DNA of 64,000 bases from Paraspadella gotoi. Taxonomy: Eukaryota > Chaetognatha. The notes below the pieces were generated by a model that saw nothing but the letters and a program-made list of their open reading frames with translations, did no database searches and was not told the DNA's origin. The stretch lies in contig CM119270.1 in the NCBI GenBank assembly GCA_051294375.1, positions 10,932,969 through 10,996,968 on the forward strand, given 5' to 3'. Below, piece by piece: positions 15,121-31,717 of the stretch. Position 1 is the first letter of the stretch; the number at the start of each line of letters is the position of its first letter. The position numbers and the translations under genes are program-made.

Positions 15121-18100
15121 CAAAAATGCGAAAATACAGCTTTGTGCGTCCACAATCATAAATCTTTTTTAGACCTTCTTTTGACTAGAGTCTTCTTTTC
15201 CAAAGCATTCGGTTAAATCGAAACTACAAACAACGTCCTCAAACACCAAATACTGCGGAAAAAAGAGCTCGACGCGTCGGAGAATTCGGTTCCATGTCGT
15301 ATGATGCAGCCAGACACGAAGTGTGCGGCGCCCGTAGAGGGGAACCAACGCTCGACACAACCCTGAAAATTAACCTACAGAGGCAGGATTCCTGTAAAGG
15401 GGTATGCATGGGTAGAAATTGGCCAAACACGTAGAAATTTGTAACTGGCCTCGTATTAAGTTTATCAAGAGTAAATTCTAGGATTAAGAGAGAGAAAAAT
15501 AACACCTAAAAATAAATAAAAAAATACTTATTATTTTTCCTTTTATTTTTGAGAAAAATAGAGAAAAATAATAGATCGACCCTACCCTTATCAATGATAT
15601 AAAATATTGTGCGATGATTACAAACCTAATAATTTTTATTGATGCGATTGAATATAAATTAAATGATTCATATTTTGATGAAACCACAGTGTAATATATT
15701 GTGGTATTGCAGACTCAAAGAAACGGAACGGACGAACGACTGTAACGGCGAACGACGTCACATAAGATATCCCTCTCACTACAATAATTCGAGCCTTGTA
15801 TAACTTCTTTTCCCTGCCCTCTTTCCTGTCGCCGGCAGCCCTGATAAAAAGATAACATCTTTTTTCCTGCACTCTCAGATTGGAACTTCCCGACGACCCC
15901 ACGACCGCACGACGATGGCGATCCTTATATCTCGCCTGGCGAAGCGTCGCCGACCGGACAAGAAACCTCGACACGGCCCTCGAATAACGCAAGTTGTGGC
16001 GAATACACGACGAAACGTCGAGCGCCTGCTCGAGCAGACTATGCACGGAAGAGCCTCAACTGCCCCGCCTGAACCGAAGTCAAGCAAACCGGCGTTCCAG
16101 TGGTGAAAGAGGCGGCCCGGACAGCGTCATTAAACGTGAGCGAACTCGATATTAATTCGATAATCTGGTACCGGCGTGTGTCTTTGTTTTCTCTAATGAG
16201 CCTTCCGCCTAACCCCGACCCGTGTTAAACGCACGCAGCAAAAGGAAGAACAAATCTTCAAAAAATTACATATAATATAACTTTAATTAATAGTATAAAT
16301 ATAAGTATACATAAACCAAATTATGAAAAAAATCTACTTGATTCTATTCTCCATGAATATGACAAAGGGAAATCACTGAAAATGATAAGAAAAATGTACA
16401 TCTAATCAAAACGTGTCTCATATATTAGCATTATATTACAATTGTGAGTAAGACGACTAATAACATTCAATTAAAAGTTATCCGCCGTTAACCGGCCCGT
16501 TTCAGTAAATAACATACTGTGCAAGTATATTATTCGTGCGGTAATTACCCTCTCATCACGGATATAGTGGATATATATACATTTCGCGTGATCATTCCGG
16601 TGGTTGCGCCATCTTCTCGGAGACATTCACATGACTTAATGAATCTGCTTCTCACATAAAGATCGTCAAACTATCATCACTTTTTTCTTTCCAGATGGCA
16701 AATTCACGAATTTAATAAGCCTAATTATTCGTACAGTTTTCATATTCGTATACTTTTTTTTATTACTGACAAATGTTTGGGCTGCCAAAAACGACTCTCG
16801 AAACTCTTACGTCCACCTGACCTCTATTGCGAGGTGTCAGCCACCAAAACAAAGACATACACTTCAATATAAAGGGTTACTGAAACTTTCAACAAGTGAA
16901 ATTGTACGTACATGTGGTCTGCATATTCAACAGTAGCCATCATATCGCTATGCATGCAATCGGAGTTCGTCTAATTTTCGTTAATCGCGAGATACGCGCT
17001 AACGTGCGCAACTGGAAATTATTTATTGCTCGGTTTCTGCCTTGCGTAGCATTTTTCTAACATCTTAGAGTGCACTGAAAGTCTAGAGCTTTTCACGTAC
17101 CAGGTGATTTGCTTTTACTACTCAATATTTTTCACGCGTCACCCGTGCGGTTGGTGCTCTTATGGAACTATTCGTAGTCAGTTTTCTGAACACAAAACCA
17201 CCTCTCCGACGTACACGACCGCAAGCGACCGAGTCTCTGATCATTTCATTCTATCAGTTATCTCTCGAACTTCCGCGAACTCATTTGGCCCTTCGACCGA
17301 AGTCAATATAAGTGACATCTTACTCGAATTTTTCGTACTCTTTGTTTTTTGTGCTATCATTTTTATCTCCACTTTTTCATTCATTATATATTCTTAACTG
17401 TCTCGGCGCTGAGCGGGTGAGACACACTCCCACGCGGATTTTAAAAGTCGAACGAATGCATAATACTACACATTACATTTATTTCCCCTATCCTGATTTT
17501 TATTCGAGGTCGCGTGCACAAACTTCGTCACGTCAGCATAGTTTTTCCCCGATCATCAGTGGCACAGAGGCGCTTGATCTCATCTGCACATTCATACATT
17601 GAATTTAAAAAGAATATTCATTCTCCCATTCATCTAGTAAATCACAAGGCCTATTCTATATACGATACTTTACCCTAACGCTGACTACAAATTAACAACT
17701 TATCAAACTTATCACACACCCAATTTGGTAATCTAACAACTACAATTTCCTAACATTCTATTTCTTAGCGCGTAACCTCCCGATTGGCCTTCGCAATATT
17801 ATTTCTTTTTTCATTTTTAAAAAATTCAGGTCTTAGCGCTCGCCCAAAAATAAAGCTACTGTCCCTATTCTGATTTGAATCTTTAGTTAACTTTACAATC
17901 GATCAGTGAAATCGAATTGTCGTAACCACAAAGGAAGAAAAAAAAAACGCGAAGGGAACAAATCTCATTTTTAATGTCGCCAACACCTCAACTTTCACCC
18001 GAAGATCGAATATTATTGACAAAAGAATGAATAAAACCATTCCCTTTTTCAGAATCTTCCATTTGAAATTAAATTAAAATTAAAAATTCCTTACCTGTGC

Positions 18101-21100
18101 ACGAAAAGTGATATTTAAATTACCCCCTTCGTCCTCACTGCTTCGTAATTTCCCTATCAATTATCTTTCATGTTCCCTTATTTATCTCTAACCTATTAAT
18201 GTCTCGCCAATCCGTGGATATCGGTTTAATCCGGAGCTCTCCCCCGTCACGTCGCCTTCAAAACGCTGTAGCGTCCTTACGAGCAGAGAAACGTCGTCCG
18301 CACTTGAGACACGCCGTCGTCTTTGTCACTCCGTTGTTTACTTATCCCGGTTAAAAAAAAATCACACGCCGATCGGTTGAATCAAACCAGCGCGCCAACG
18401 TCAAAAGCGTTGCTCCCTTAGTCTTAAACGTTAAATGTGGAGCGGTCCGCAAAGATAGTCCCTTTCATCGCGATGTTCCGCACATAAACGAGGTATGCCT
18501 TAGAAACCCTCGTGCGCGTAGCCAGATACAGAGGGTCGCTGGCTTAAGAGTGTGGTCAACGGGAAGGTGAGCGGCCCTCAGGCCTCGTAACGGGGCTACA
18601 GAGAATCGAGAGGAAGACTAGTATCTTTTCCTCGTTCGACAGCCCTCCTTACTTTCTCACGCTTCGTGGGGAGAAGAAATGTTTCGGTGCGAAATTTCTT
18701 CCTCTTAGAGAGTGAAGTATATCTATGGTTTCTTGTTCGACCGAGGAAAAAACAATTTATCATTAATTTTTTTTCGTAAAAATTTTGTTGTACCCCGCAG
18801 CCCGGGACAGAGAAGGGTTACAGTTTCTAATTTTCTTATTTTTTGGTGTGCTTCATGAGAGAGAGAGAATGCAGACAGAGAGAGATGCGAGAAGAGTCTT
18901 CTCTCATCGTTACTGCAGACGTCTCTCCGTACCGTACTCTTCACATCTCTCTCTCTCGTCTCTGCGCTCTACTGTTATCGTACACGACACATAACCACCT
19001 TTTTTCCACGACAAAAGGTGTATACGAGCGATCCTTGCTAGCTTAATAGACTTCGGCATGAAACAGCAGTTCACCGTATCACATGTATTATGTCCGCATG
19101 ACCTAGAGAGAGACTGATTTTTAAACAACTGCTTTGGTAATTGAATTGAGTAGAAAGAGTAAAAAAATAAGTTACTATAATCGACATAAATATAAGACCG
19201 GAGAAAAATAATAAAGAGTTTGGGACGCACTCGATAAAAAAAACATCACGCGCCCGATCGGTCAGTGGTTCGTAAAAGTTCACCTTCGTGAGTTAGGAGA
19301 TCGAAGAAAGAATACGGGAGAACGTCGTACGTTTCGCATTTTGATACTGATCGATTTTAGACGATTGTAAGCATTTAATTGTGAAGGCCGGGTTCCTGCT
19401 GAAGCGAGCGTTGCGGACAAAAAGGGGCGGGGGATAAGGTGGCACAGACGGAAAAGTCGAGATGAATTGGAGAATAGAGAAGGGAAGAGGCGGGAAGTGA
19501 AGAAAGCTGGAAGAAAAGCAAAACAAAGAAGGGGAAAAACGAATCAAAAACGATATTCACTCGCATCCGAGCACGTTAGGGTTCGCCATGCCGATTCAAC
19601 GGATCTAAGATGATAATGTTCGTTTCTATTTCACATTCTTATGGATAGCACGACAAATTATAATTTGATCAGGTTGAAAGGCGTGAACAACGGAATACGA
19701 CTTAATCGTCAATCTTAATAAATTGGCGATGTGTATATAAACACACCATATAATGAGTTTATGAGTATAAAAATAAATATATAACATAATAAAATATCAC
19801 CATAAAAGAAAACATTAAAATAAATTTACATTAAACAAAGTCCTTTTCGTCGTTCAGAATTAAATATCAATTGACAGCGAGCTCGTCGTGAAATGAGCCG
19901 CTCAAATCGGCGTACACTCAGGTGAGCGTAACTGCCGTAACCATGACGACCCCGAGACTCGAGACGCCGTCTGCGAGCGTCGGAACTTTGGACCAGTTTA
20001 CGTCCCGGTCCGGTGACGACCCGCCAAGCAAAAACGAGTTAGACAAATCTCGGGGCGTGACGACTGTTTTTTTACCGATTTATCTTTTAGCGGTTGGAAA
20101 TTGAGTCGGCTGAAGAGAGAAGAAGAAACACTCGAATCCGGAATCTTCGTTATCTTTTCGTTGCCACTGCTGATCCGTTGGAGGTTCGATCCCGCTGGAA
20201 TCACCAAGAGGTAAGAAATGCGCTCTCACTCTCTCCGCTCTTTCCTCTTCTGCTCTCTATTCTACCTCCCCTCTCTCTCACTCTGGCAATTTCTTTCAAT
20301 GAGTCAGATCGAAAGAACTTAATAAGTTTCCTTCTTGCGATTTGTATTTAAGCTTGATCTTCGTCTTGGGCCAGAAATTTGATCCCAAGATCGATTGAAA
20401 GATTTCCTTGCCTGCAATCCACCCATATTTTTTTAGAAACATCTTCACATGAATAAAGCCGATCAAATTTCTATTGCAAAAATCCAAAGGCTGAGATTTG
20501 TGTAAAAGAAAAAAATAGAAATATTTTTTCCAAAAAAGTAAAGACAATTAAGACATACTCGGTTTACTCTAATCATACCAGTACTCGTGGATTCCCGCGT
20601 GAGGTCCATTCTGCTCCATCCTCCTCTCAGCGGATATTTTTTTCCTCGCCGCAACCATGGTTTCCTTCATACGAGGTCAGTTGAAGATCTCCGAATTCCG
20701 ACATACCAGGTTGATGAAAAATCGTAGTTTTTTCCAAGCAATTTCGTTCGAATTATAATTATCTTTGAACCTTTTTTTGTGCCATTAACCTTGCGCATTG
20801 TTACGCGTATTTCGAAATTCTATTATAACCTGGACAAAGGTGAAGCGGATGATACCGTCAATAAATGAGCTTACTAATTCGTCATATGTTAACTTCGATT
20901 TTGCTTCCTTTCTTCATCCTCTCTCTCTCTCTATTCTCGCAGTCTCGAAAGCATCGTTCCTCTCTTCTCTCTCTCCTCTTTTTGTTCTCGCTACTCTATC
21001 GTTACTTTTTTTCACACATCCACTGATCTCACAACAAGCTATTGGTCACTTGACCCGTGCATAAACCCATCATCCGCATACAAGGTGACCCTCAGGAAAT

Positions 21101-21291
21101 TTGAGCAACGCTGCAGATGTCAGGTTGATTGCCTCTCTCACTGATTCCCCGACTTTTCCAAAAAAATCGGGTTGTTTCAATAGTTAAGTCGTCTTTTATC
21201 TATTGATAATAAATGGTTGTAATTTTATTTACTAAACTCATTTATGTTTAATTCCATCACAATTTTTTAGGATTTGTATCAACGTCTTCTT
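15121..21291. other. Simple-repeat-poor, mixed-composition sequence
   Basis: Contains CpG-rich patches (15720-16130, 18220-18720, 19880-20080) unlike most of the window. An ATG frame of 63 codons at 15915-16106 is Arg/Lys-rich and unrecognised. An interval bounded by good splice signals lies at 20091-20210. It ends at the N gap 21292-21372. Possible regulatory or 5'-exon territory of NFI, but that is only positional inference. Confidence 0.5.
20091..20210 (+). other. Candidate unassigned exon (splice-bounded, open in phase 0)
   Basis: A pyrimidine-rich TTTATCTTTTAG precedes the interval and GAG/GTAAGA follows. The 120 bp are open in one frame as 40 codons with phase-0 ends, which would be compatible with joining to the NFI exon at 33963. 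The encoded peptide resembles nothing I know, and there is an in-frame stop just before the acceptor, so it would have to be an internal or non-coding exon. Weak. Confidence 0.15.
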
Positions 21292-21564
21292 NNNNNNNNN
21301 NNNNNNNNNNNNNNNNNNNNNNNNNNNNNNNNNNNNNNNNNNNNNNNNNNNNNNNNNNNNNNNNNNNNNNNNGAAGGACCCCCTCAGCGCGTTTCTTTGC
21401 TCGGCTCAGGGGGATGGGGGGTAGGCAGTCGATGGTGATGAGCGAGATGAGTTGATATTGAAGAGCTGTCCCTTCGAAAACCGGGAAGTGGTCAGCGATT
21501 TTAATCTTATAATGCTACAAGTGTAAGAATATCTGATGCAAAGAATCTTAAATGAAAGACGCTG

Positions 21565-21640
21565 CTCTAGGTGGCCTGTTGGGTGGAAAGCAGCGACAGT
21601 GGCGGGGAAGTCGCGGGTTCGATTCTTAAGACGATCGACT
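21565..21640 (+). repeat. tRNA-like module (putative SINE head)
   Basis: A GGTGGCCTGTTGG string (A-box-like, about 21570-21582) is followed about 35 bp later by GGTTCGATTCT (21616-21626), a near-perfect pol III B box. The T-stem does not pair well, so it is not a functional tRNA. A G-rich tandem tail follows directly. Confidence 0.45.
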
Positions 21641-21682
21641 CAAATCAAACAGTTGCCTCTAATTTCGGCGAGGTGCCCAAAG

Positions 21683-21775
21683 AGGGGGGAGGGAAAGGGG
21701 GGAGGGAAAGGGGGGAGGGAAAGGGGAAGGAAATGGGGGCGAAGGGGGCGAAGGGGGCGAAAGGAAAGGAAAAGA
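21683..21775 (+). repeat. G-rich short tandem repeat
   Basis: Three units of GGGAGGGAAAGGG type, then three units of GCGAAGGGGG. Many runs of three or more G make a G-quadruplex plausible. Confidence 0.8.
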
Positions 21776-22036
21776 ATAAAGATAGAGGGGAAAAGAGAAA
21801 GTCCCTCGCTTTGATGCACAAATAACTGTTAAAATAAATAAATGTTATAAACATCAAATAAAAAAAGAATTTTATATTTAAAACAATATTTTCAGAGTCC
21901 AAGGACTTTTCAGTTTTCACGTTTCCCTTTCAAAATGACTCAGTTTTTGGTTTCGTTTTAATCTGGAAAAGTAAATATTTTGCACTCATTTCTTCTTGTA
22001 AAATTTCTTGTAAAATTTCTAAATTTAACTTTAATT

Positions 22037-22554
22037 AAAATTCTAAAAGTGAGGAACGAACAACATTATACTAATAAACATTTCTGTATATAAAAAATTT
22101 ATTATAAATTTCACAATTTACGTATTAGGCCATATTTATACATAGTACTAATCCAATAAATGTTAAAATTTCAGAACAGTTTTTTTTTAAGATTTTTTTT
22201 GCAGATTTGGATTTGTCATAAAAAAATTGATAAAAAAAATTTAACACTTTTTGAAAAATCCCTTCATTAAGTGGGTAAAAAAAATCAGAAAAAGCTATAT
22301 TTTAAACTGAAAATTATTTTTTTAAATATTAATTTTTAACCCACTAAATGAAAAAAAATTAAAAAATGAGTTATATTTTCTTTTATCAACTTTTGAAGAG
22401 GAATTCAAATTTGCAATCAAAATTAAGAAAAGCTTATTTTCATTTTTTTTATATAAATATAGCCTAATGCGAAAATTAAAAACATAAAATTATTATTTTT
22501 TACAAATTTATGTTCACTGATGGTATGTTGTTCATAATTGATTTTTAGAATTTT
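22037..22554. mobile_element. Degenerate foldback (MITE-like) element
   Basis: An AT-rich inverted repeat of about 520 bp centred near 22300. Matching landmarks from outside in: AAAATTCTAAAA with ACAACAT (22037-22070) against its complement near 22525-22554; TATTAGGCCATATTTATA (about 22124-22141) against TATAAATATAGCCTAATG (about 22452-22469); and TTCATTAAGTGGGT (22263-22276) against ACCCACTAAATGAA (22338-22351). The arms are diverged and there is no coding potential. Exact ends and target duplication are not resolved. Confidence 0.7.
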
Positions 22555-22568
22555 CGTAGTAAAATTTT

Positions 22569-22593
22569 CGTAGTGAAAGTTACTTTCACTACG
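22569..22593. repeat. Short perfect palindrome beside the foldback element
   Basis: Arms CGTAGTGAAAGT and ACTTTCACTACG separated by one base, immediately outside the foldback element. A near-copy of the preceding TTTTCGTAGT also lies at 22551-22560. Confidence 0.6.
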
Positions 22594-22839
22594 CTCTTAT
22601 GTGTATATTTGCTACTATTGTGCCGCTCCTGATACATGGATTTGTTTATTGTTCAAAATATATTAAATTAATGATTTTTTTGGGGTATTTCTACCGATTT
22701 CTGTTTCATCTTATTCTCATCGTAAATCTAGACTTATTTTCATTTCCATTCCTTCTTTTCTTAGGCTTCTTTCTCTTTCATTTTTCTCGACTTTTCTTTT
22801 CTTCACAAAAACCATCATCAGCCCGGCGATCTCTACCTG

Positions 22840-22840
22840 A

Positions 22841-22935
<95 letters not shown>

Positions 22936-22940
22936 CAAGC

Positions 22941-22988
<48 letters not shown>

Positions 22989-22999
22989 AAAAAGAAAAG
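22840..22999. repeat. AAAG tetranucleotide microsatellite
   Basis: About 38 units with an AAGC variant pair near 22935-22942. Confidence 0.95.
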
Positions 23000-23101
23000 T
23001 AAGGACCCTGAAAAAAATTCCGGGATACGCAAGGAAATTGTTGAGAGTGGAAATAATTTTCATCGTCGGCCGAAACTCCCGCGCCCATATAAAACCGTTA
23101 G

Positions 23102-23295
23102 GGTAATTGTCGATGCTAAAACAAAATAAAAGAACAACTCATTATGATAAAGAGAGAGGCAGGGAAAATTATCTCTCTTCCTCTCTCTCTATCTCTCTTT
23201 CTCTTGTTTCTTTTCTTTCTCTTTTTATTCTGTAACTTTTGACGATGCTATTCTCCTTTTTAATTTTTATGCACCTAATTTTGGAGGCTTGCTGG

Positions 23296-23311
<16 letters not shown>
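23102..23311 (-). repeat. Dispersed repeat, copy 2 (inverted partner at 10650-10858)
   Basis: The minus strand repeats the landmarks of the copy at 10650 in the same order, from CTTCCAGCA to CATCGACAATTACC. A GA array (23296-23388) lies on the side where the other copy also has a CT/GA run. Confidence 0.85.
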
Positions 23312-28020
<4,709 letters not shown>

Positions 28021-28045
28021 TGCCAATTCCGTCACTCGTCCCCTC

Positions 28046-28127
28046 ACAAGTTGGTGCTCCCAACGTCAGGTGACGAGCTAAGCATCACGTGATCCATCGT
28101 CACGTGACGAGCTCAGCATCACGTGAC
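28046..28127. promoter_or_regulatory. Cluster of three CACGTG E-boxes
   Basis: CACGTG occurs at 28086-28091, 28101-28106 and 28120-28125. The middle site is the full palindrome GTCACGTGAC, the type bound by bHLH-zip factors such as USF or MITF/TFE. They lie in two copies of a roughly 34-bp unit sharing GTGACGAGCT and AGCATCACGTGA. Function is inferred only from motif density. Confidence 0.4.
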
Positions 28128-28937
28128 CCTCAGATTTTTTTTTTGTTTCGCTCAATCAATTTTCATCGGACGAAGATTTTTCCGCAATCGTTTTGGATTC
28201 TCTCACGGAAGGGGGGACGGGGGGCCAGCGGGTTGGGTGAAAGAGGGGAAAGAGGAGGAAAAAAGAGGAAAGAGGATGGGGTGATGAGGTGAGTTAGGAA
28301 AGAGGATGGGGTGATGAGGAAAGAGGAAAGAGGATGGGGTGATGAGGTGAGTTAGGAAACAATTGTCGACGCACGGGTGGTTTCAAGGTTGAAGATAAGA
28401 GAGAGATCCACGGGCTGTTGGGGCTTCAGAGGATTTTTGAAGTAGAGATCACGTGCTGATGGAAAAATTTGAAAAGTAAAAAGTGAGGCACATAAATTAT
28501 TAAAAAGCATAACGTAACTCCAAACGTTTCGTCTCTTGTTGATTTCGAAAACAGTGAGATACATAACTTAATTTTCTAAAGGAAGAGAGACGTACGATAT
28601 GCAGGCGGGTAAGTGATGAGAAAAAAAGTGAGTTAGACGAATGGGTGAGTCGATTGAACTACGACGGTCGCGAATGATGGGGTAGCGAGGAATAGCGGCG
28701 AGCCACTCGCTCGTTCGTCATCGTCGTCGTCGTCATCGCTCTTCGTCGTTGGTCGTCATCGTCGTCGTCGTTCGTCGTTCCTCGTCATCCATTAGAGTTG
28801 ACATCCACCTTCCGCTCCGTTAATGAAGACGAACCTGTCAAGAAAAATTTGTAATGTATTGCCTTTTTCCTTTTTTTATTTTGTGCATTTATTTTTATTG
28901 CATGTTTTCGTTTTTTGATAAATATTTTAATTTAAAG
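28128..28937. other. Non-coding sequence with a short G-rich tandem repeat and GTC triplets
   Basis: Three copies of GAAAGAGGATGGGGTGATGA between about 28268 and 28350, and GTC triplets at about 28715-28790. No gene. Confidence 0.7.
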
Positions 28938-29108
28938 TTACAAAGAATTTGGTTTTTTTCTTTACAACGATTTTCATTTTTAAGGAGACATGTTTCGACT
29001 TTGGATTCGAGTCTTCATCAGCGCTTGACCAGAATTCAGAGTCGAAACATGTCTGCTTATGTAAAAATGAAATTCGTTGTAAATAAACAAACCAAATTCT
29101 TTGTAATC
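28938..29108 (-). mobile_element. Inverted repeat with a hammerhead-ribozyme-like core (Penelope-like terminal fragment?)
   Basis: Arms 28938-29000 and 29040-29108 are inverted copies sharing TTACAAAGAATTTGGTTT, TTTACAACGA and AGACATGTTTCGACT. On the minus strand the sequence reads stem AGACATG, then CTGATGA (29015-29021), a small GACT/AGTC stem (29010-29013 with 28997-29000), then GAAAC (28992-28996) and CATGTCT. That is the order of the conserved hammerhead core. Stem I is weak, and one unpaired A follows CTGATGA, so activity is uncertain. Hammerhead motifs are known in the terminal repeats of Penelope-like retroelements; assignment to that family is inference. Confidence 0.4.
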
Positions 29109-30377
29109 TATACAAATACAAAGAAAGAAAAGATTACTAGATGAATGTAAAGTTAAAAAAGATTATTCTAGCTCGACGGGAAAAATAGAAATAGAAATGA
29201 AAAGAAAATTGAAAAAAAAAAAAGAAATATAGAAAAAAAATCCTACCTTCACCATCGTCGTCGCGTCGTCGTCGCCGTCGTCATCTTCATTCTGTTATCG
29301 TCGTCGTTCGTCCATAACGTCGATTTTGACGTCGTCATCGTCGTCCTAACCATCGCCGTCGTCCTGATTGTCTCGTTGGTCATTTGTCATTCGATGGGGG
29401 AAAAAAATCTGCTCTCCTCCCTCTCACGGATTTTATTCGCAACGACGATGAAGACGACGACGACGATGACGCCGATTGCGGTGAAAATGATGATGAAGAC
29501 GACGACGACGAGCAAGGTCAGAGACTCAGGCATCAGCAGGAGAATAAAACGACAACACTAACAACGAAAATTTAAATAATATTATGAAAAGTAATAAAAG
29601 AGCAAATCAAGTTAAAAATCTGAAGTTTTCAATAAAAAATGCTGCATCTACTATATCTTCATAGAACAACTATTTCTCATGATATTTAAAGTTATTTTAT
29701 TTGTAATTCTAGTAATAAAAGTTTACCAGATTATAGTTCTCTGCTATTCGTCGCTACTTTCCTCTTTAATTCCCATTAATTCATTTATTTTCTTTTTTCT
29801 CTTAGACTTAATTTCCTTTTTTTTTTCTTAATTCGATTTGTTTCGTTTTGTCCGACTTGAAAAGTTACAAGAGTTTCGAAGTAGGAATAAAACGGAAATC
29901 AGCAAAAAGTCGAGGTCTAGTTTATATGTGTAATAATGCGTGATTTATAAATATTTTAGACACTTTCGTGTTTATTGGGAAGAGGAGATCATGAAAACAA
30001 AACGAGATGAAGATTGAACGAGTGAAATAATTGAGTTAAGTATTATTTATGAGATTTCAGGTATCGTTTTCTTGGGCGTCCATGAATATGTCAATGAGGA
30101 AACTTTCATATTCGTATCTAAGAATTTTCAAAATGTTTGCCAGCCATTTGTAAAGTTCTATTAGTCAATTAATGTTAAAATTTTTACAGTATTTATCCGA
30201 TCGGTCGGCTTTTTAAACGATCAGTTCTAGCGTTTGTATAAAAACGAACGTAGACAAACAAATCTTTCCAGACTCTTCCTTCCTGTCGGAATGTTTAAAG
30301 GTTATAAGGAAAAGGGTAAGTAATGGTAAAATGAAAAAAGAGAAAGAGGGAGAGAGAGAGAGAGAGAAGAGAGAGAG

Positions 30378-30423
<46 letters not shown>

Positions 30424-31398
30424 CTTCTTTTTCTCACACCTTCGTCAAAAAAGGGATGAAGACATTTCTCTCTTTTCGTAGACGCCGTCTCTCACCTTAT
30501 TGATGAGGAGGCGGAGGAAGAGGAGGAGTAGGAAAAAGATGATGAGGAGGAGGAAGAGCAAGAGGAGGCGGAGGAAGAAGATAAGGAGGAGAACCAGGCG
30601 TCGACGATCAGGTGCCTGGGAGGAAGCGAGTCGCACGACGGGTTCAAGAGAAAGAAGGAAAGTTAAAAAAAAAACAAATAAAAAAAAAGAAAGTATGACT
30701 ATAAGAAATGTAATAAAAGAAAGAAATAATTAAAAGAAACATCCATAGGGAATGGAATTTTTGTAAAAATAATATTTATTAGATTAGAAAACACAATAAA
30801 CTTGAATATCTAGATCTTTCTTTTGTTGACAGAAAAAAATGCATTTAAAAATTAAGAAAGAAGAAATTTCAAGAAAGAAAAAAAAACGACTTTACACTAA
30901 ATTCGCGAACAAACGAAAGTTGACTTCGTCTAGAAATTGCCACTTTTCGAGACTCTCTCTCTCTCTCTCTCTCTCTTCCTCTTCTCTTCTCTCTCTCTTC
31001 TCCTCTCTCTCTCTCTCTTTCCTCAATCTCAACCTTTAATCTTTCTTTTTTCCCTAACTCTAAAAATACAAAAAACAAAATACAAACTCATCTTATAGAT
31101 TCTTCAATGTACAAGCTCTGCTTTTAAACTACGTATGTCCTATTACTGACGTATTAGTAAAATCAAACAAACTTAATAATTTCCGTTATTAGCCTATTTA
31201 CGTTCCTCTTACGAGATGTCGCTTTGAAACAGCGAAAAGCAGCTCTTTTTATTCCTTTTCTTTTCATTTTCCTTCCTTCTTTTTATTTCCCTCTTTTTTT
31301 ATTTTTCCGTTTTATGTTCTCCGCTTTTTTTTCCTCATTTTTAATACGAAAACTCGAAAGTCTATCGACGCTCGTTTGGTTTTTTCTTGAATGTCAAT

Positions 31399-31445
31399 GG
31401 GTAGGGGGTTGGGTAGGGAGTTGGGTAGGGGCGGTTGGGAAGGGG
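31399..31445 (+). other. G-quadruplex-prone tract
   Basis: Eight runs of three to five G with short loops, built on repeats of GTTGGGTAGGG. Confidence 0.6.
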
Positions 31446-31656
31446 TTGGAGGTTGGGCAGTTAGTTGTGGAGAAAGGAAAGGCGTTTGTGGCGCATGAGA
31501 GGCGATGGGGAAGGAGTGTAGGGACAGCGAAGTTGCGTCACCGGCGCCGGTCGCCGGTAAAAGCCGCCCTCGGGGTCAGCGGCTATCAAATCCGAAGCTT
31601 TATGGAGTTGTGAAAACGGACAAACAACTCGTATAACTCAGAAAGAGAGTGAGAAT

Positions 31657-31717
<61 letters not shown>

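Noticed and set aside
15915-16106. 63-codon ATG frame in a CpG-rich patch
   Set aside because: Good start context but no recognisable family and no splice support; left as unassigned.
19886-19926. ATG followed by a CACTCAG/GTGAGC donor as NFI first exon
   Set aside because: The frame would leave in phase 2, which does not fit the phase-0 entry at 33963.
20183-20196. GGTTCGATCCC string as a tRNA gene
   Set aside because: Good B box but no A box at tRNA-like distance and no foldable cloverleaf.
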